Part shown: piece after piece, positions 1 to 8,651 of the stretch
Position numbering within the stretch: the first letter of the stretch is position 1
How the letters are laid out: each line of letters starts with the position of its first letter
NCBI GenBank assembly: GCA_963777755.1
Contig: CAVZSC010000034.1
Location: forward strand, 434,001-498,000
Source: DATFWC01 sp963777755
Lineage (GTDB): Bacteria; Pseudomonadota; Alphaproteobacteria; Rhizobiales; Xanthobacteraceae
Length of the DNA stretch: 64,000 nt
Direction of reading: 5' to 3'
The notes under the pieces: generated by a model
What the model was told of the DNA's origin: nothing
What the model saw: only the letters and a program-made list of their open reading frames with translations
Databases searched by the model: none
Program-made: the position numbers and the translations under genes

Positions 1-304
1 GCCCGGCTCGGTTGTCGTCGACCTCGCGGTCGAGCGCGGCGGCAATGTCGAATTGGTCAAGCCCGGCGAGGTCTCCGAGGTCAACGGAGTCAAGATCGTC
101 GGCTATCTCAACGTGCCGGGCCGCCTCGCCGCAAGCGCCTCCAGCCTCTATGCCCGCAACGTCTACGCCTTCCTCGAGATCCTGATCGACAAGAACGCCA
201 AGGCGCTCGCCATCAACTGGGACGACGAGATCGTCAAGGCGACCGCGCTCACGCGCGACGGCGCCGTGGTGCATCCGAGCTTCCAGGCGAAGAGCGCGGC
301 GTGA
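1..304 (+). CDS. pntAA: NAD(P) transhydrogenase subunit alpha part 1, C-terminal end (partial)
   Basis: Only the last 100 codons are in the window; the gene enters from upstream in the frame that starts at base 2. The product is the NAD(H)-binding domain I of the membrane-bound, proton-translocating transhydrogenase, which transfers hydride between NADH and NADP. The visible end has the family hallmarks: a GGN stretch, a segment around VNGVKIVGYLNVPGRLAASAS, and a tail on a nucleotide-binding fold. The two following genes are the other subunits in the usual order, which fixes the identity. Three separate genes rather than the fused two-gene enterobacterial form is typical of alphaproteobacteria. 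Confidence 0.93.
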   Translation, partial: PGSVVVDLAVERGGNVELVKPGEVSEVNGVKIVGYLNVPGRLAASASSLYARNVYAFLEILIDKNAKALAINWDDEIVKATALTRDGAVVHPSFQAKSAA

Positions 305-412
305 TGGATTGAAGCTTCGCCGGACTTGCGCCGAGCCCCCCGATCGGCGGTGACGTATCGCGTTTCCTGTTGACTGAGGCCAACGGCCCTCGAGCCAGAG
401 GACTATTCCGCC

Positions 413-733
413 ATGGACCACGTCGCCCAGGCCATCGATCCCTTCGTCTTCCGCTTCTCCATCTTCGTGATGGCGGTGTTCGTCGGCTACTACGTCGTGT
501 GGTCGGTCACCCCGGCGCTGCACACGCCGCTGATGTCGGTCACCAACGCCATCTCCTCGGTGATCGTGGTGGGCGCGCTGCTCGCGGTCGGCGTGCCGCT
601 CGTGGCGGGCGACTCCGGCCCGATCTGGGCGCGCATCCTCGGCTTCGTCGCGCTCGTGTTCGCCTCCATCAACATCTTCGGCGGTTTCCTGGTCACCCAG
701 CGCATGCTGTCGATGTACAAGAAGAAGAAGTGA
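413..733 (+). CDS. pntAB: NAD(P) transhydrogenase subunit alpha part 2 (membrane domain)
   Basis: This 106-residue protein supplies the first part of the proton-channel domain II of the transhydrogenase. It shows three hydrophobic helices and a short basic tail ending in KKKK. It begins MDHVAQAIDPFVFRFSIFVM, a typical PntAB start, and the length matches the family. It lies 108 bases after pntAA and before pntB, so the three are presumably one transcript. A long hairpin element lies between it and pntB. Confidence 0.93.
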   Translation: MDHVAQAIDPFVFRFSIFVMAVFVGYYVVWSVTPALHTPLMSVTNAISSVIVVGALLAVGVPLVAGDSGPIWARILGFVALVFASINIFGGFLVTQRMLSMYKKKK

Positions 734-742
734 GGGGGGACA

Positions 743-907
743 CCAGTGCCCCGAACCCGAAGTTCGCACACCCGTGCCGCGAGTTCGATTGCGAACTTCG
801 AGTTCAAAAGGGGCACTGGAAGGATAAGTTTGCGAGTGTCCCTTTCATTCCGAAGCTCGCTTGAGGGGGTGCCGCGAAGTGTTTGCGAGCTTCGGAATGG
901 GGACACT
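743..907. repeat. Two consecutive hairpin-forming inverted repeats ahead of pntB
   Basis: The 176-base gap between pntAB and pntB holds two imperfect palindromes. In the first, CCAGTGCCCC (743-752) pairs with 810-819, and inside it CGAAGTTCGC (759-768) pairs with 791-800. In the second, AGTGTCC...ATTCCGAAGCTCGC (835-860) pairs with 885-907. The right arm of the second runs into the sequence just before the pntB start at 910, so folding could hide the ribosome-binding region. It reads as a REP-type element inside an operon; a regulatory role is inference. Confidence 0.7.
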
Positions 908-909
908 TG

Positions 910-2301
910 ATGAGCGCCAATCTCGCAGCACTGCTCTACCTGGTCGCCGGCATCCTCTTCATCCTGGCGCTGCGCGGCCTGTCCAATCCGGAGACGAGCC
1001 GCCAGGGCAACCTATTCGGCATGATCGGCATGGGCATCGCGATCGCCACCACCTTGGCGGCGCATCCGCCGGCCGGCCCGGTCGCCTGGATCCTGGTGCT
1101 CCTCGGCGTCGCCATCGGCGGCGGCATCGGCGCCTACATCGCCCGCCAGGTGCCGATGACCATGATGCCGGAGCTCGTCGCCGCCTTCCACTCGCTGGTC
1201 GGCATGGCGGCGGTGCTGGTCGCGGCCGGCGCGCTCTATGCGCCGAGCGCCTTCGACATCGGCCGGGTCGGCGCCATCTCGCGCGCCACGCTGGTGGAGA
1301 TGTCGCTCGGCGCGGCGATCGGCGCCGTCACCTTCACCGGCTCGGTGATCGCCTTCCTCAAGCTCTCGGCCCGCATGAGCGGCGCGCCCATCATCCTCCC
1401 CGCCCGCCACGTCATCAACATCGGCCTCGGCGTCCTGCTCGTCCTCCTCATCGTGTGGTTCGTGCGCACCGAGAGCTACGCGGCATTCTGGCTGATCGCG
1501 CTCGTCTCCTTCGCGCTCGGCGTGCTCATCATCATCCCGATCGGCGGCGCCGACATGCCGGTCGTCATCTCGATGCTCAACTCCTATTCGGGCTGGGCGG
1601 CGGCCGGCATCGGCTTCACGCTGGGCAACACCGCGCTCATCATCACCGGCGCGCTGGTCGGCTCGTCCGGCGCGATCCTCTCCTACATCATGTGCAAGGG
1701 GATGAACCGCGCCTTCATCGCGGTGATCCTCGGCGGCTTCGGCGGCGAGGTGGCGGGGCCGGCGGGCGGCGAGCAGCGCCCGGTCAAGCAGGGCTCGGCG
1801 GACGACGCCGCCTTCATGATGAAGAACGCCTCCAAGGTGATCATCGTGCCGGGCTACGGCATGGCGGTGGCGCAGGCGCAGCACGCGCTGCGCGAGATGG
1901 CCGACAAGCTCAAGGCCGAGGGCGTCGAGGTCAAGTACGCCATCCATCCGGTCGCCGGCCGCATGCCCGGCCACATGAACGTGCTGCTCGCCGAGGCCAA
2001 CGTGCCCTACGACGAGGTGTTCGAGCTCGAGGACATCAACTCCGAGTTCCGCACCACCGACGTCGCCTACGTGATCGGCGCCAACGACGTCACCAACCCG
2101 GCCGCCGAGGAGGACCCGCAGTCGCCGATCTACGGCATGCCGGTGCTCGAAGTGTGGAAGGCCGGCACCGTGATGTTCTCCAAGCGCTCGCTCGCCTCGG
2201 GCTACGCCGGCATCGACAACACGCTGTTCTACCGCCCCAACACGATGATGCTGTTCGGCGACGCCAAGAAGATGACCGAAGGCATCGTCAAGGCGCTGTA
2301 G
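910..2301 (+). CDS. pntB: NAD(P) transhydrogenase subunit beta
   Basis: The 463-residue product carries most of the transmembrane proton channel (about residues 1-260, many helices) and the NADP(H)-binding domain III at the C-terminus. Domain III includes the VPGYGMAVAQAQ segment, the PVAGRMPGHMNVLLAEA motif and the GANDVTNPAA motif. I chose the ATG at 910 (MSANLAALLYLVAGILF) because it starts at the first predicted helix; a further in-frame start lies at 883 inside the hairpin element. It is the last gene of the pnt operon. Confidence 0.95.
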   Translation: MSANLAALLYLVAGILFILALRGLSNPETSRQGNLFGMIGMGIAIATTLAAHPPAGPVAWILVLLGVAIGGGIGAYIARQVPMTMMPELVAAFHSLVGMAAVLVAAGALYAPSAFDIGRVGAISRATLVEMSLGAAIGAVTFTGSVIAFLKLSARMSGAPIILPARHVINIGLGVLLVLLIVWFVRTESYAAFWLIALVSFALGVLIIIPIGGADMPVVISMLNSYSGWAAAGIGFTLGNTALIITGALVGSSGAILSYIMCKGMNRAFIAVILGGFGGEVAGPAGGEQRPVKQGSADDAAFMMKNASKVIIVPGYGMAVAQAQHALREMADKLKAEGVEVKYAIHPVAGRMPGHMNVLLAEANVPYDEVFELEDINSEFRTTDVAYVIGANDVTNPAAEEDPQSPIYGMPVLEVWKAGTVMFSKRSLASGYAGIDNTLFYRPNTMMLFGDAKKMTEGIVKAL

Positions 2302-2324
2302 GGGAATGCAGGCACGGCAGCGCG

Positions 2325-2486
2325 GCTTGCTCCACCTCTCCCCGCTTGCGGGGAGAGAGCCTGCCCCCGACTTGATCGGGGGTCGGCGCGCTCTTGCGCG
2401 CCGGGTGAGGGGGCTTTTCCACAGGCATGGACTCGCGGTGACGCCCCCTCACCCCGACCCTCTCCTCGCAAGCGGGGAGAGGGGGC
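2325..2486. repeat. REP-like composite repeat, family R1
   Basis: This is a roughly 160-base palindromic element built from CTCTCCCCGCTTGCGGGGAG, a GCGCGC-TCTT-GCGCGC hairpin and GGTGAGGGGGC, then the complementary blocks after a short loop. The same family recurs at 4059, 9649, 10113, 12097, 14689, 28090, 28764, 32753, 36358 and inside a gene at 39450. It overlaps the start region of the next gene and extends that reading frame artificially upstream. Confidence 0.8.
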
Positions 2487-2899
2487 GCGCACTGCGCGCG
2501 GCGACGCTGTGCCTCGCGATCTTGGCCATCCTCCTCCCCATCCCGGCCGCCGCCCAGGACCTCGCCTGCCGCGCGACGCAGAAGCCCATGGTCGTCATCG
2601 ATCTCATGTTCGGCCGCACCATCGGCGGCCGCCTCGGCGTCACCGAGGCGCGCTGGTCGCGCTTCCTCGCCGACGAGATCACCCCGCGCTTCCCCGACGG
2701 ATTGACTGTCGTGGATGCATCGGGACAATGGCGCGCCCCGGGCGCCAGGCGCATCGTGCGCGAACGCTCGAAGCTCGTCATCATCGTCGCCGCCGCGGAC
2801 GCACAGGACAAGGTCGATGCCATCGTCGAGGCCTACAAGCGAAAGTTTCGCCAGCAGTCGGTCGGCGTCGTCGTGCGGCCGGCCTGCGCGTCGTTTTGA
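2438..2899 (+). CDS. DUF3574 domain-containing exported protein
   Basis: After a hydrophobic signal sequence ending in PIPAAAQD, the mature part of about 115 residues looks like a DUF3574 domain. It has an LMFGRTIGG segment, ITPRFPDGLTVVDASGQWR and an IVRERSKLVIIV strand. The function of this family is unknown. The start is uncertain: the open frame continues to 2306, but that part is only translated repeat. The GTG at 2438 is the last clear start codon before the signal peptide and itself lies in the repeat, so a repeat insertion may have replaced the original start region. Confidence 0.65.
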   Translation: MTPPHPDPLLASGERGRALRAATLCLAILAILLPIPAAAQDLACRATQKPMVVIDLMFGRTIGGRLGVTEARWSRFLADEITPRFPDGLTVVDASGQWRAPGARRIVRERSKLVIIVAAADAQDKVDAIVEAYKRKFRQQSVGVVVRPACASF

Positions 2900-2992
2900 G
2901 AGGTGATGCGGTTGATGCGAAACAGGGGGATCGCGGTGAACTTTATTGCCCGTTCGTCCGACTTTCAGTCAGGCGTTTGATATAGGTATCTC

Positions 2993-4039
2993 ATGACCAG
3001 CTCCGATCCTGCCCGGCGAGGCTTGGCCTCGCGCCGTCTCCTGTTGCAGTTGCTCGCCGCCGCGGCGGTCGTGCTCGGCCTTCCTGGCCTGGCGCGCGCG
3101 CAAGCGCCCGAAAGCGCGCCCGCGCCGTACCGGGTGGTCATCGCGTTTCCCCCCGGCGGCACCAGCACGGCGTCGATGCAGCCGCTGCAGGCGCCGCTGC
3201 GCGAGGCGCTCGGCGCGCCGGTCGAGCTCGACTACCGGCCCGGCGCCGGCGGCAACGTCGCCGCCCTGCACGTCATCCAGTCGAAGCCGGACGGCCGCAC
3301 GCTCCTGTTCGGCCACGCCGGCCCGCTCGCCATCAACCACCACATCCTGGTGCAGACCGTGTTCGACGCCGGGCGCGACCTCGCGCCGCTCGCCCTGGTG
3401 GTGGAATATCCGATCGTCATCTGCGCGGCGGCGAAGCTCAACGTGAAGAGCCTGGCGGAGCTGCTCGCGCTCGCGCGGCGCAACCAGCTGGTGGTGGGCT
3501 CCTCCGGCAACGGCTCGATCCAGCATCTCGCCGCCGAGATCTTCGGCCGCGTCGCCGACATCCGGCTGGTGCACATCCCGTTCGCCGGCGGCGGGCCGCT
3601 GCAGCAGGCGTTTGAGCGCGGCGCGATCGACGTGCTGCTGGAGACCGGCTCCAACATCGTCAAGCACGTGCACGCCGGCACCTTGCGCCCGCTCGCCGTG
3701 ATGGGGCGCGAGCGCCTCGCCATCCTGCCCGACGTGCCGACCCTGGCCCAGGAGGGAACGCGCGACCTCGAGGTCGCCGCCTGGTTCGGCCTGCTGGCGC
3801 CTGCGCGCACGCCCGAGCTGGTCAAGCGCCTGATCGCCGCCGCCACGCTCGATGCGCTCGGGCGCCCCGACGTGCGCGCCGCGTTCGCCGACATCGGCGG
3901 CCTGGTCAATCCAAAAGGGCCGGAGCAGTTCGGCGCCTTCATCGCCCAGGAGAACGACCGCTGGGGCCGCATCATCCGCGACAGCGGCGTGAAGCCGATC
4001 GGCACCGGCGGGAACCGCTCGATCGGCACGCCGCAGTAG
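2993..4039 (+). CDS. Bug/TctC-family tricarboxylate receptor (periplasmic binding protein)
   Basis: The product is a 348-residue extracytoplasmic solute receptor. A long N-terminal signal with a twin arginine (SRRLLLQLL) ends at ARAQA. The mature part has Bug signatures: VIAFPPGGTSTASM near the ligand pocket, a YRPGAGGNVAA segment, HIPFAGGGPLQQAF, and the LPDVPTLAQEG motif near residue 250. Receptors of this family bind carboxylates and usually feed TctAB permeases, but no permease is nearby, as is common for orphan Bug genes. The ligand cannot be read from sequence. Confidence 0.88.
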   Translation: MTSSDPARRGLASRRLLLQLLAAAAVVLGLPGLARAQAPESAPAPYRVVIAFPPGGTSTASMQPLQAPLREALGAPVELDYRPGAGGNVAALHVIQSKPDGRTLLFGHAGPLAINHHILVQTVFDAGRDLAPLALVVEYPIVICAAAKLNVKSLAELLALARRNQLVVGSSGNGSIQHLAAEIFGRVADIRLVHIPFAGGGPLQQAFERGAIDVLLETGSNIVKHVHAGTLRPLAVMGRERLAILPDVPTLAQEGTRDLEVAAWFGLLAPARTPELVKRLIAAATLDALGRPDVRAAFADIGGLVNPKGPEQFGAFIAQENDRWGRIIRDSGVKPIGTGGNRSIGTPQ

Positions 4040-4058
4040 TTGACGCACGGCGGTGCCG

Positions 4059-4222
4059 CTTGCTCCACCTCGCCCCGCTTGCGGGGAGAGGTCGGCGCGC
4101 TCTTGCGCGCCGGGTGAGGGGGCTTCCCCGCATGCTCGGAGTTGCGGAGAGTCCCCCCTCACCCGACTTGCTTCGCGCAAGCGCGCTCGCAAGTCGACCT
4201 CTCCCCGCAAGCGGGGAGAGGT
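4059..4222. repeat. REP-like composite repeat, family R1
   Basis: This copy fills the gap between the Bug receptor and the hydrolase. Its outer arms are CCCCGCTTGCGGGGAGAGG and the complementary CCTCTCCCCGCAAGCGGGG, with two inner GC-rich hairpins. Confidence 0.8.
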
Positions 4223-4266
4223 GAAGACTGAGCAAGCGGCGCGCGCGTGGACCGACGGAAGCGCTC

Positions 4267-5067
4267 ATGACTCTGTTGAAGTGGCTGTTCTACGCTGCGC
4301 TGGTCTACCTCGGCTTCGTCGCGCTGCTCTATGTGGCGCAGCGCAAGCTCATGTACCTGCCCGACCCCGCGCGTTATGCGCCGGCCGCCGTCGGCTTGCC
4401 GGCCGCCGAGGAGGCGGTGCTCACCACCGCCGACGGCGAGCGCATCATCGTCTGGCACGTGCCGGCGCGCGGCGAGAAGCCGGTCGTCATCTATTTCCAG
4501 GGCAACGGCGGGGGGCTGAACCTGCGCGCCGACCGCTTCCGCCGGCTGACCGCCGACGGCACCGGCCTCGTCGCGCTCTGCTACCGCGGCTATGGCGGCT
4601 CGAGCGGCAGCCCGTCCGAGGCCGGGCTCATCCAGGATGCCGAAGCGGCCTACGCCTTCGCGACCGCCCGCTATGCGCCCGAGCGCATCATCCTGTGGGG
4701 CGAATCGCTCGGCACCGGGGTTGCGGTCGCGCTCGCGGCGCAAAAGCCGGTCGGCCGCGTGCTGCTCGAATCGCCCTTCACGTCGGCCGCGGCGATCGCG
4801 GCCGGCGCCTATCCGTTCGTCCCGGTCCACCTGCTGATGCACGACCAGTTCCGCTCCGACGAGCGCATCGGCGCCGTCACGGCGCCCACGCTCGTGCTGC
4901 ACGGCGCCCAGGACCGGATCGTGCCGTTCGCCCACGGCGAGCGCCTGTACGGCCTCATTCGCGCGCCCAAGCGGCTGGTGCGCCTGCCCGGCGCCGACCA
5001 CAACGACCACGACCAGCACGGCGGGCTCGAGGCGGTGCGCGGCTTCCTCGACGGCGAGCCGCTGTGA
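4267..5067 (+). CDS. Alpha/beta hydrolase, membrane-anchored
   Basis: This is a 266-residue serine hydrolase of the BEM46-like type. An N-terminal hydrophobic segment (residues 3-24) probably anchors it in the membrane. The nucleophile elbow is GESLG with Ser147; the likely triad is completed by Asp216 (in HGAQDRIVP) and His245 (in GADHND). The YRGYGGSSGSPSE segment is typical of the family. The substrate is unknown. Flanking repeats separate it from both neighbours, so it is probably transcribed alone. Confidence 0.85.
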   Translation: MTLLKWLFYAALVYLGFVALLYVAQRKLMYLPDPARYAPAAVGLPAAEEAVLTTADGERIIVWHVPARGEKPVVIYFQGNGGGLNLRADRFRRLTADGTGLVALCYRGYGGSSGSPSEAGLIQDAEAAYAFATARYAPERIILWGESLGTGVAVALAAQKPVGRVLLESPFTSAAAIAAGAYPFVPVHLLMHDQFRSDERIGAVTAPTLVLHGAQDRIVPFAHGERLYGLIRAPKRLVRLPGADHNDHDQHGGLEAVRGFLDGEPL

Positions 5068-5084
5068 CGGAAGGGCGCGCACCT

Positions 5085-5280
5085 CACCTCTCCCCCGTCA
5101 GCCTGAGGCGCTCGGCGCACTCTTCGTGCGCCGAGCCTCGAAGGCCGACGGCCCGGGCCGTTCATCGTTCGAGGCTCGGCGCAGGCAGTGCCGGATGTGA
5201 GGTGACTGCGAGAATTGCGCCGAGCGCCTCACGATGACGGGCGAGAGGGGGTGCGCCGAGCGCCTCAGGCTGACGGTTCT
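5085..5280. repeat. Interspersed repeat, family R2 (GCTCGGCGCA type)
   Basis: Alternating blocks of CCTGAGGCGCTCGGCGCA and the inverted TGCGCCGAGCCTCGAA form hairpins. The same family occurs as a tandem array at 29918-30103. The remaining 200 bases before the next gene (5281-5493) are less GC-rich and carry no gene; they probably hold its promoter. Confidence 0.7.
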
Positions 5281-5493
5281 GAGGTTAATTTTGCCCCGCG
5301 CCCCCAATTATGTCCTCTTCCCGCCGGAATTGTGGCATCCGTGCGGCATCTATCCGGTTACCGTCGCGCACGAAACAATTCTCCTGGCGACGAAACCATT
5401 TTCTCTTCCAACGACAAAGAACGGAAACGCCGTCCCTCTATTCCTGCGGCCAACAAGAAAACCTTCTGGGGTCGCACTGTAGGAGGGGATCCT

Positions 5494-6108
5494 ATGCAGA
5501 GCGACTATGTGCTCTCAGCCGCCGCACCGACGCACTCTGCTTCGGCCATTCACGTCACGTCGGACGAGAACCTCATCCGCGAGATCGCCAAGGGCGACAA
5601 GCGCGCGATGCGGGTGCTCTATGCCCGGCACAACGTGCGCGTCTATCGGTTCATCGTCCGCCTGGTCGGCGACAACGCCACCGCCGAGGACCTGGTGAGC
5701 GAGGTGTTCCTCGACGTCTGGCGCAAGGCCGGGCAGTTCGAGGGCCGCTCGCAGGCCTCCACCTGGCTCCTGGCGATCGCCCGCTACAAGGCGCTCTCCC
5801 AGCTGCGCACGCGGCCGGTCGAGTGCCTGGACGATCAGGTCGCCGAAGGCATCGAGGACCCGTCCGACAATCCGGAAGTCACCTTCCAGAAGAAGGACCG
5901 CAGCGAGATGCTGCGCCGCTGCCTCAACCAGCTGACCGCCGGCCACCGCGAAGTGCTCGACCTCGTGTACTATCACGAGAAGTCGATGGAGGAGGTCGCC
6001 GAGATCCTGGCGATCCCCGAGGCGACCGTGCGCACCCGCATGTTCTACGCCCGCAAGCGCATGGCGGAGCTGCTCAAGGCGGAAGGCCTCGAGCGCACCA
6101 TGGCGTGA
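5494..6108 (+). CDS. RNA polymerase sigma factor, ECF type
   Basis: This 204-residue sigma-70 family member has region 2 at about residues 40-110 (NVRVYRFIVRLVGDNATAED, then LVSEVFLDVWRKA, the -10 recognition helix). Region 4 at about 145-195 ends in an HTH (SMEEVAEILAIPEATVRTRM). The ATG at 5494 is preceded by AGGAGG at 5481-5486; the open frame upstream is translated repeat. No anti-sigma factor gene is adjacent, which is unusual, so its control and targets are not visible. The next gene downstream is an RTX protein in the same direction, 298 bases away. Confidence 0.9.
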   Translation: MQSDYVLSAAAPTHSASAIHVTSDENLIREIAKGDKRAMRVLYARHNVRVYRFIVRLVGDNATAEDLVSEVFLDVWRKAGQFEGRSQASTWLLAIARYKALSQLRTRPVECLDDQVAEGIEDPSDNPEVTFQKKDRSEMLRRCLNQLTAGHREVLDLVYYHEKSMEEVAEILAIPEATVRTRMFYARKRMAELLKAEGLERTMA

Positions 6109-6112
6109 GGTT

Positions 6113-6260
6113 GTCATCCCCGCCAAGCATCTCGGCGCGCTGCGCCGAGATGCGCGAGCGGGGACCCAGTACCCCCGGCGCGAATTGGTTTGCTCCGCGA
6201 TAGCCCCGTCCGCCGCCCCCGATCAAGTCGGGGGCAAGCCCTGACCCGGGACCCGCCCAG
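6113..6260. repeat. Interspersed repeat, family R3 (GGGGACCCAGTAC type)
   Basis: The block contains GGGGACCCAGTACCCCCGG and CCCGATCAAGTCGGGGGCAAG, the shared core of a repeat also found at 7851, 8390, 14238, 19518, 22080 and 30713. Spurious open frames run through these copies and should not be called as genes. The rest of the 298-base gap to 6406 shows no gene. Confidence 0.65.
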
Positions 6261-6406
6261 CCTTTCGATCGATCTGCGGCGAAGGCGCCGCTTGCGGCGA
6301 GCGGACGCGCCCGGATAGGCTGAGCCGTCGGCGAGGCACGGGGAACGGCCTCGCCCCCGGCGCGTCGCGGATCGCCGGCCCCCGCCTTCCCCTCGGGAGG
6401 ACCACC

Positions 6407-7835
6407 ATGGCATATGCGGCGACCGGCACCGCCGGAAACGACACCCTGAACCAGTCCAGCGACACCGGGCCCGGCACCATCGTCGGCCTCGCCGGCGACG
6501 ATACGATCCTCACCGGCAGCGGCCTCGCCACCGTCACCGGCGATTCCGGCAACGACACCGTGCTGCTGCGCACCGGCAACACCGGGACGGTCAACGGGGG
6601 CACGGAAAACGATTCGCTCTTTTCCCCCGACGCCGTGGGCTCGCTGGTGCTGTTCGGCAGCGACGGCGCCGATTCCATCTCGGTTGCCTTGTCCACGTCG
6701 GCGCAGACGATCGTCGGCGGCAACGATTCGAACGACGGAAACGATTTCATTCAGCCCGGCGGCGGGGCCGACATCGTGTTCGGCAACGGGGGAAACGATA
6801 TCGTCCGGCTGGGCATCGGCTTCAACGGCGGCGGCAACGACACCATCGTCGGCGGATTCGGCACTGACAGCGTGTCGGTCTTCAACAACGGCGGCGACGG
6901 CGCGCAGTTCTATTTCGGCAACGAGGGCGCCGACACGATCGCGACCCAGGGCGGCAACGACACGGCGTTCCTCGGTCTCGGCAACAATTCCTACCACCAG
7001 TTCGCGGGCGGTGCGGCGGCGGCTCCCCTCATCTTCGGCAACGAGGGCGCCGACACCCTCAGCCTGCAGGTGGCCAACGCCGATGTGGCGGCGTCGACCA
7101 TCGTCGGCGGCAACGACTCCGCCGACGGCGCCGAACTCGGTGCTGGGCGCTCCCAGCCCCGACCTGATCTTCGGCAACGGCGGCGCCGACACCGTCAATG
7201 CCAGTGGCGGCGCCAACACCGTCGTGGGCGGCTTCGGCAGCGATTGCATCGCGGCGACGACCGGGAACGACCTCGTCTTCGGCAACGAGAACAACGATAC
7301 GATCGACGTCGGCGCCGGCGCCAACACGGTGTTCGGCGGCCTCGGCAACGACTCGATCCTCGGCGGCGCCGGGCGCGAGACCCTGCAGGGCAACGAGAAC
7401 AACGACACGATCCGCGGCGATCTCGGCGGCGGCATCAGCATCGACACCATCGCGGGCGGCAGCGGCAACGACGTGTTCGCCTACCTGGATGGCGGCGGCG
7501 ACGGCAACAATGCGGTGGGCGGCGGCCCGGTCGAGTTCATCACCGATCTCGACTGGTCGGTGGACCGCTTCCAGACCACGCCGCCGGTCGCCTTCGCCAC
7601 CAACACCGGCGCCGGCACCGGCGCCGACCTCAACGCGTCCGCCAACAACGCGATCGCCGCGGCCTTCGCGCTCAACGGCGGCGCCGCGGTCAACGTGGCG
7701 GCCCAGTTCACCTTCGGCGGCCGCACCTACGTGGCGATGAGCCTGGACGCCAACAACACCTTCACCGACTTGACCGACCTGCTCGTCGACATCACCGGCG
7801 TCACCGGCGCGATCGCGACGAGCAACTTCGTCTAG
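6407..7835 (+). CDS. RTX-like calcium-binding repeat protein, paralogue A (frameshifted at 7131)
   Basis: The N-terminus MAYAATGTAGNDTLNQSSDT opens a series of glycine/aspartate repeats of the hemolysin type (GNEGADT, FGNGGNDI). The C-terminal domain contains GGGPVEFITDLDWSVDRF and ends ITGVTGAIATSNFV. The same architecture occurs in the three genes at 50427-55038. The frame changes near 7131: GAACTC is seen where GACTC would keep GADSVLGAPSPDLIFG in frame. Without the extra A the protein is 475 residues, close to the 463-466 of its paralogues. It has no N-terminal signal and probably leaves by type I secretion. SD GGAGGA precedes the ATG. The break is probably a sequence error at a GANTC site. 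Confidence 0.8.
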
Positions 7836-7850
7836 ACAATACCACGCGTT

Positions 7851-8028
7851 GTCGTCCCCCGGCTTGACCGGGGGACCCGAGTACGCCCGGCCTCTCGATC
7901 GATCGGCTCGCGGCTGTGTCACTTCCGAAACACCGGGGTCACTGGGTCCCCCGCTGCAGCCTGCCCCCGACCTGATCGGGGGCGGGGGACGACGACTTCC
8001 GGCTTGACGGGGGACCCAGCATTCCCGA
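7851..8028. repeat. Interspersed repeat, family R3
   Basis: Several copies of CCCCCGGCTTGACCGGGGGA and CCCGACCTGATCGGGGGC fill the space between the RTX gene and the converging GIY-YIG gene. No gene is present. Confidence 0.65.
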
Positions 8029-8045
8029 CTTCTCCTCGATAACCC

Positions 8046-8348
8046 TCATGGACTTGCAATCGAAGGCCACAAATCGACCCAGTTGGGATTGGTTTTCTCG
8101 ATCAACTCGATTTTCCAAGCGCGATTCCATTTCTTCAAGCGCTTCTCGCGCCGAATCGCAGCCTCGACGTCCTCGAATTGCTCGTAATAGACGAGGCGCC
8201 AGACATCGTAATCCTTGGTGAAACCATCAGTGACCTTGGAACGGTGCTCATAGACACGCCGTACCAAGTCATTGGTCACGCCAATATAGAGCGTGCCACC
8301 GATGCGACTGGCGAGAATGTAGACGTAATAGTAGCGGCGGTCCCCCAT
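8046..8348 (-). CDS. GIY-YIG nuclease-family protein
   Basis: This is a 100-residue protein of the YhbQ/UPF0213-like group. YYYVYILAS holds the first motif and TLYIGVTNDLVRRVYEH the second, with the conserved arginine. REKRLKKWNRAWKIELIE is the usual C-terminal half. I chose the ATG at 8348 (MGDRRYYYVYIL) because the upstream extension is only translated R3 repeat. It is a single-domain putative endonuclease with no fused targeting domain. Such genes are common and scattered in rhizobial genomes; their role is unknown. Confidence 0.88.
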   Translation of the reverse strand: MGDRRYYYVYILASRIGGTLYIGVTNDLVRRVYEHRSKVTDGFTKDYDVWRLVYYEQFEDVEAAIRREKRLKKWNRAWKIELIEKTNPNWVDLWPSIASP

Positions 8349-8389
8349 ATCGAAGTGTGGTGGCTGCTGGGTCGCCCGGTCAACCCCAC

Positions 8390-8640
8390 CCGCCGTCGTC
8401 CCCCGCCCCCGATCAAGTCGAGGGCAAGGCTTGACCGGGGGACCCAGTACGTCCGGCACGGAAAGATTTGCTCCGAGCCAACACCACGCGTTGTCGTCCC
8501 CCGGCTTGACCGGGGGACCCAGTACGCCCTGTCGTCGTTGTCAGGCGCGGCTTATCCGGTGCTCACTCCAACCACTGGGGTTACTGGATCCCGGCTCTCG
8601 CTCGCGGAGCGAGCTCGGCCGGGATGACAGCCGAGAGGCA
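8390..8640. repeat. Interspersed repeat, family R3, multi-copy block
   Basis: Three or four degenerate copies of the GGGGACCCAGTACG-type unit, some inverted, occupy the gap of about 300 bases between the GIY-YIG gene and the TPR gene. No gene is seen. Confidence 0.65.
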
Positions 8641-8651
8641 TCGACCTCAGA

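Noticed and set aside
2306..2437. N-terminal extension of the DUF3574 gene
   Set aside because: The sequence is the R1 repeat in translation (LHLSPLAGREPAPDLIGG); the same peptide appears in other R1 copies.
8178..8627. 149-codon plus-strand frame
   Set aside because: Antisense to the GIY-YIG gene and then through R3 repeats.
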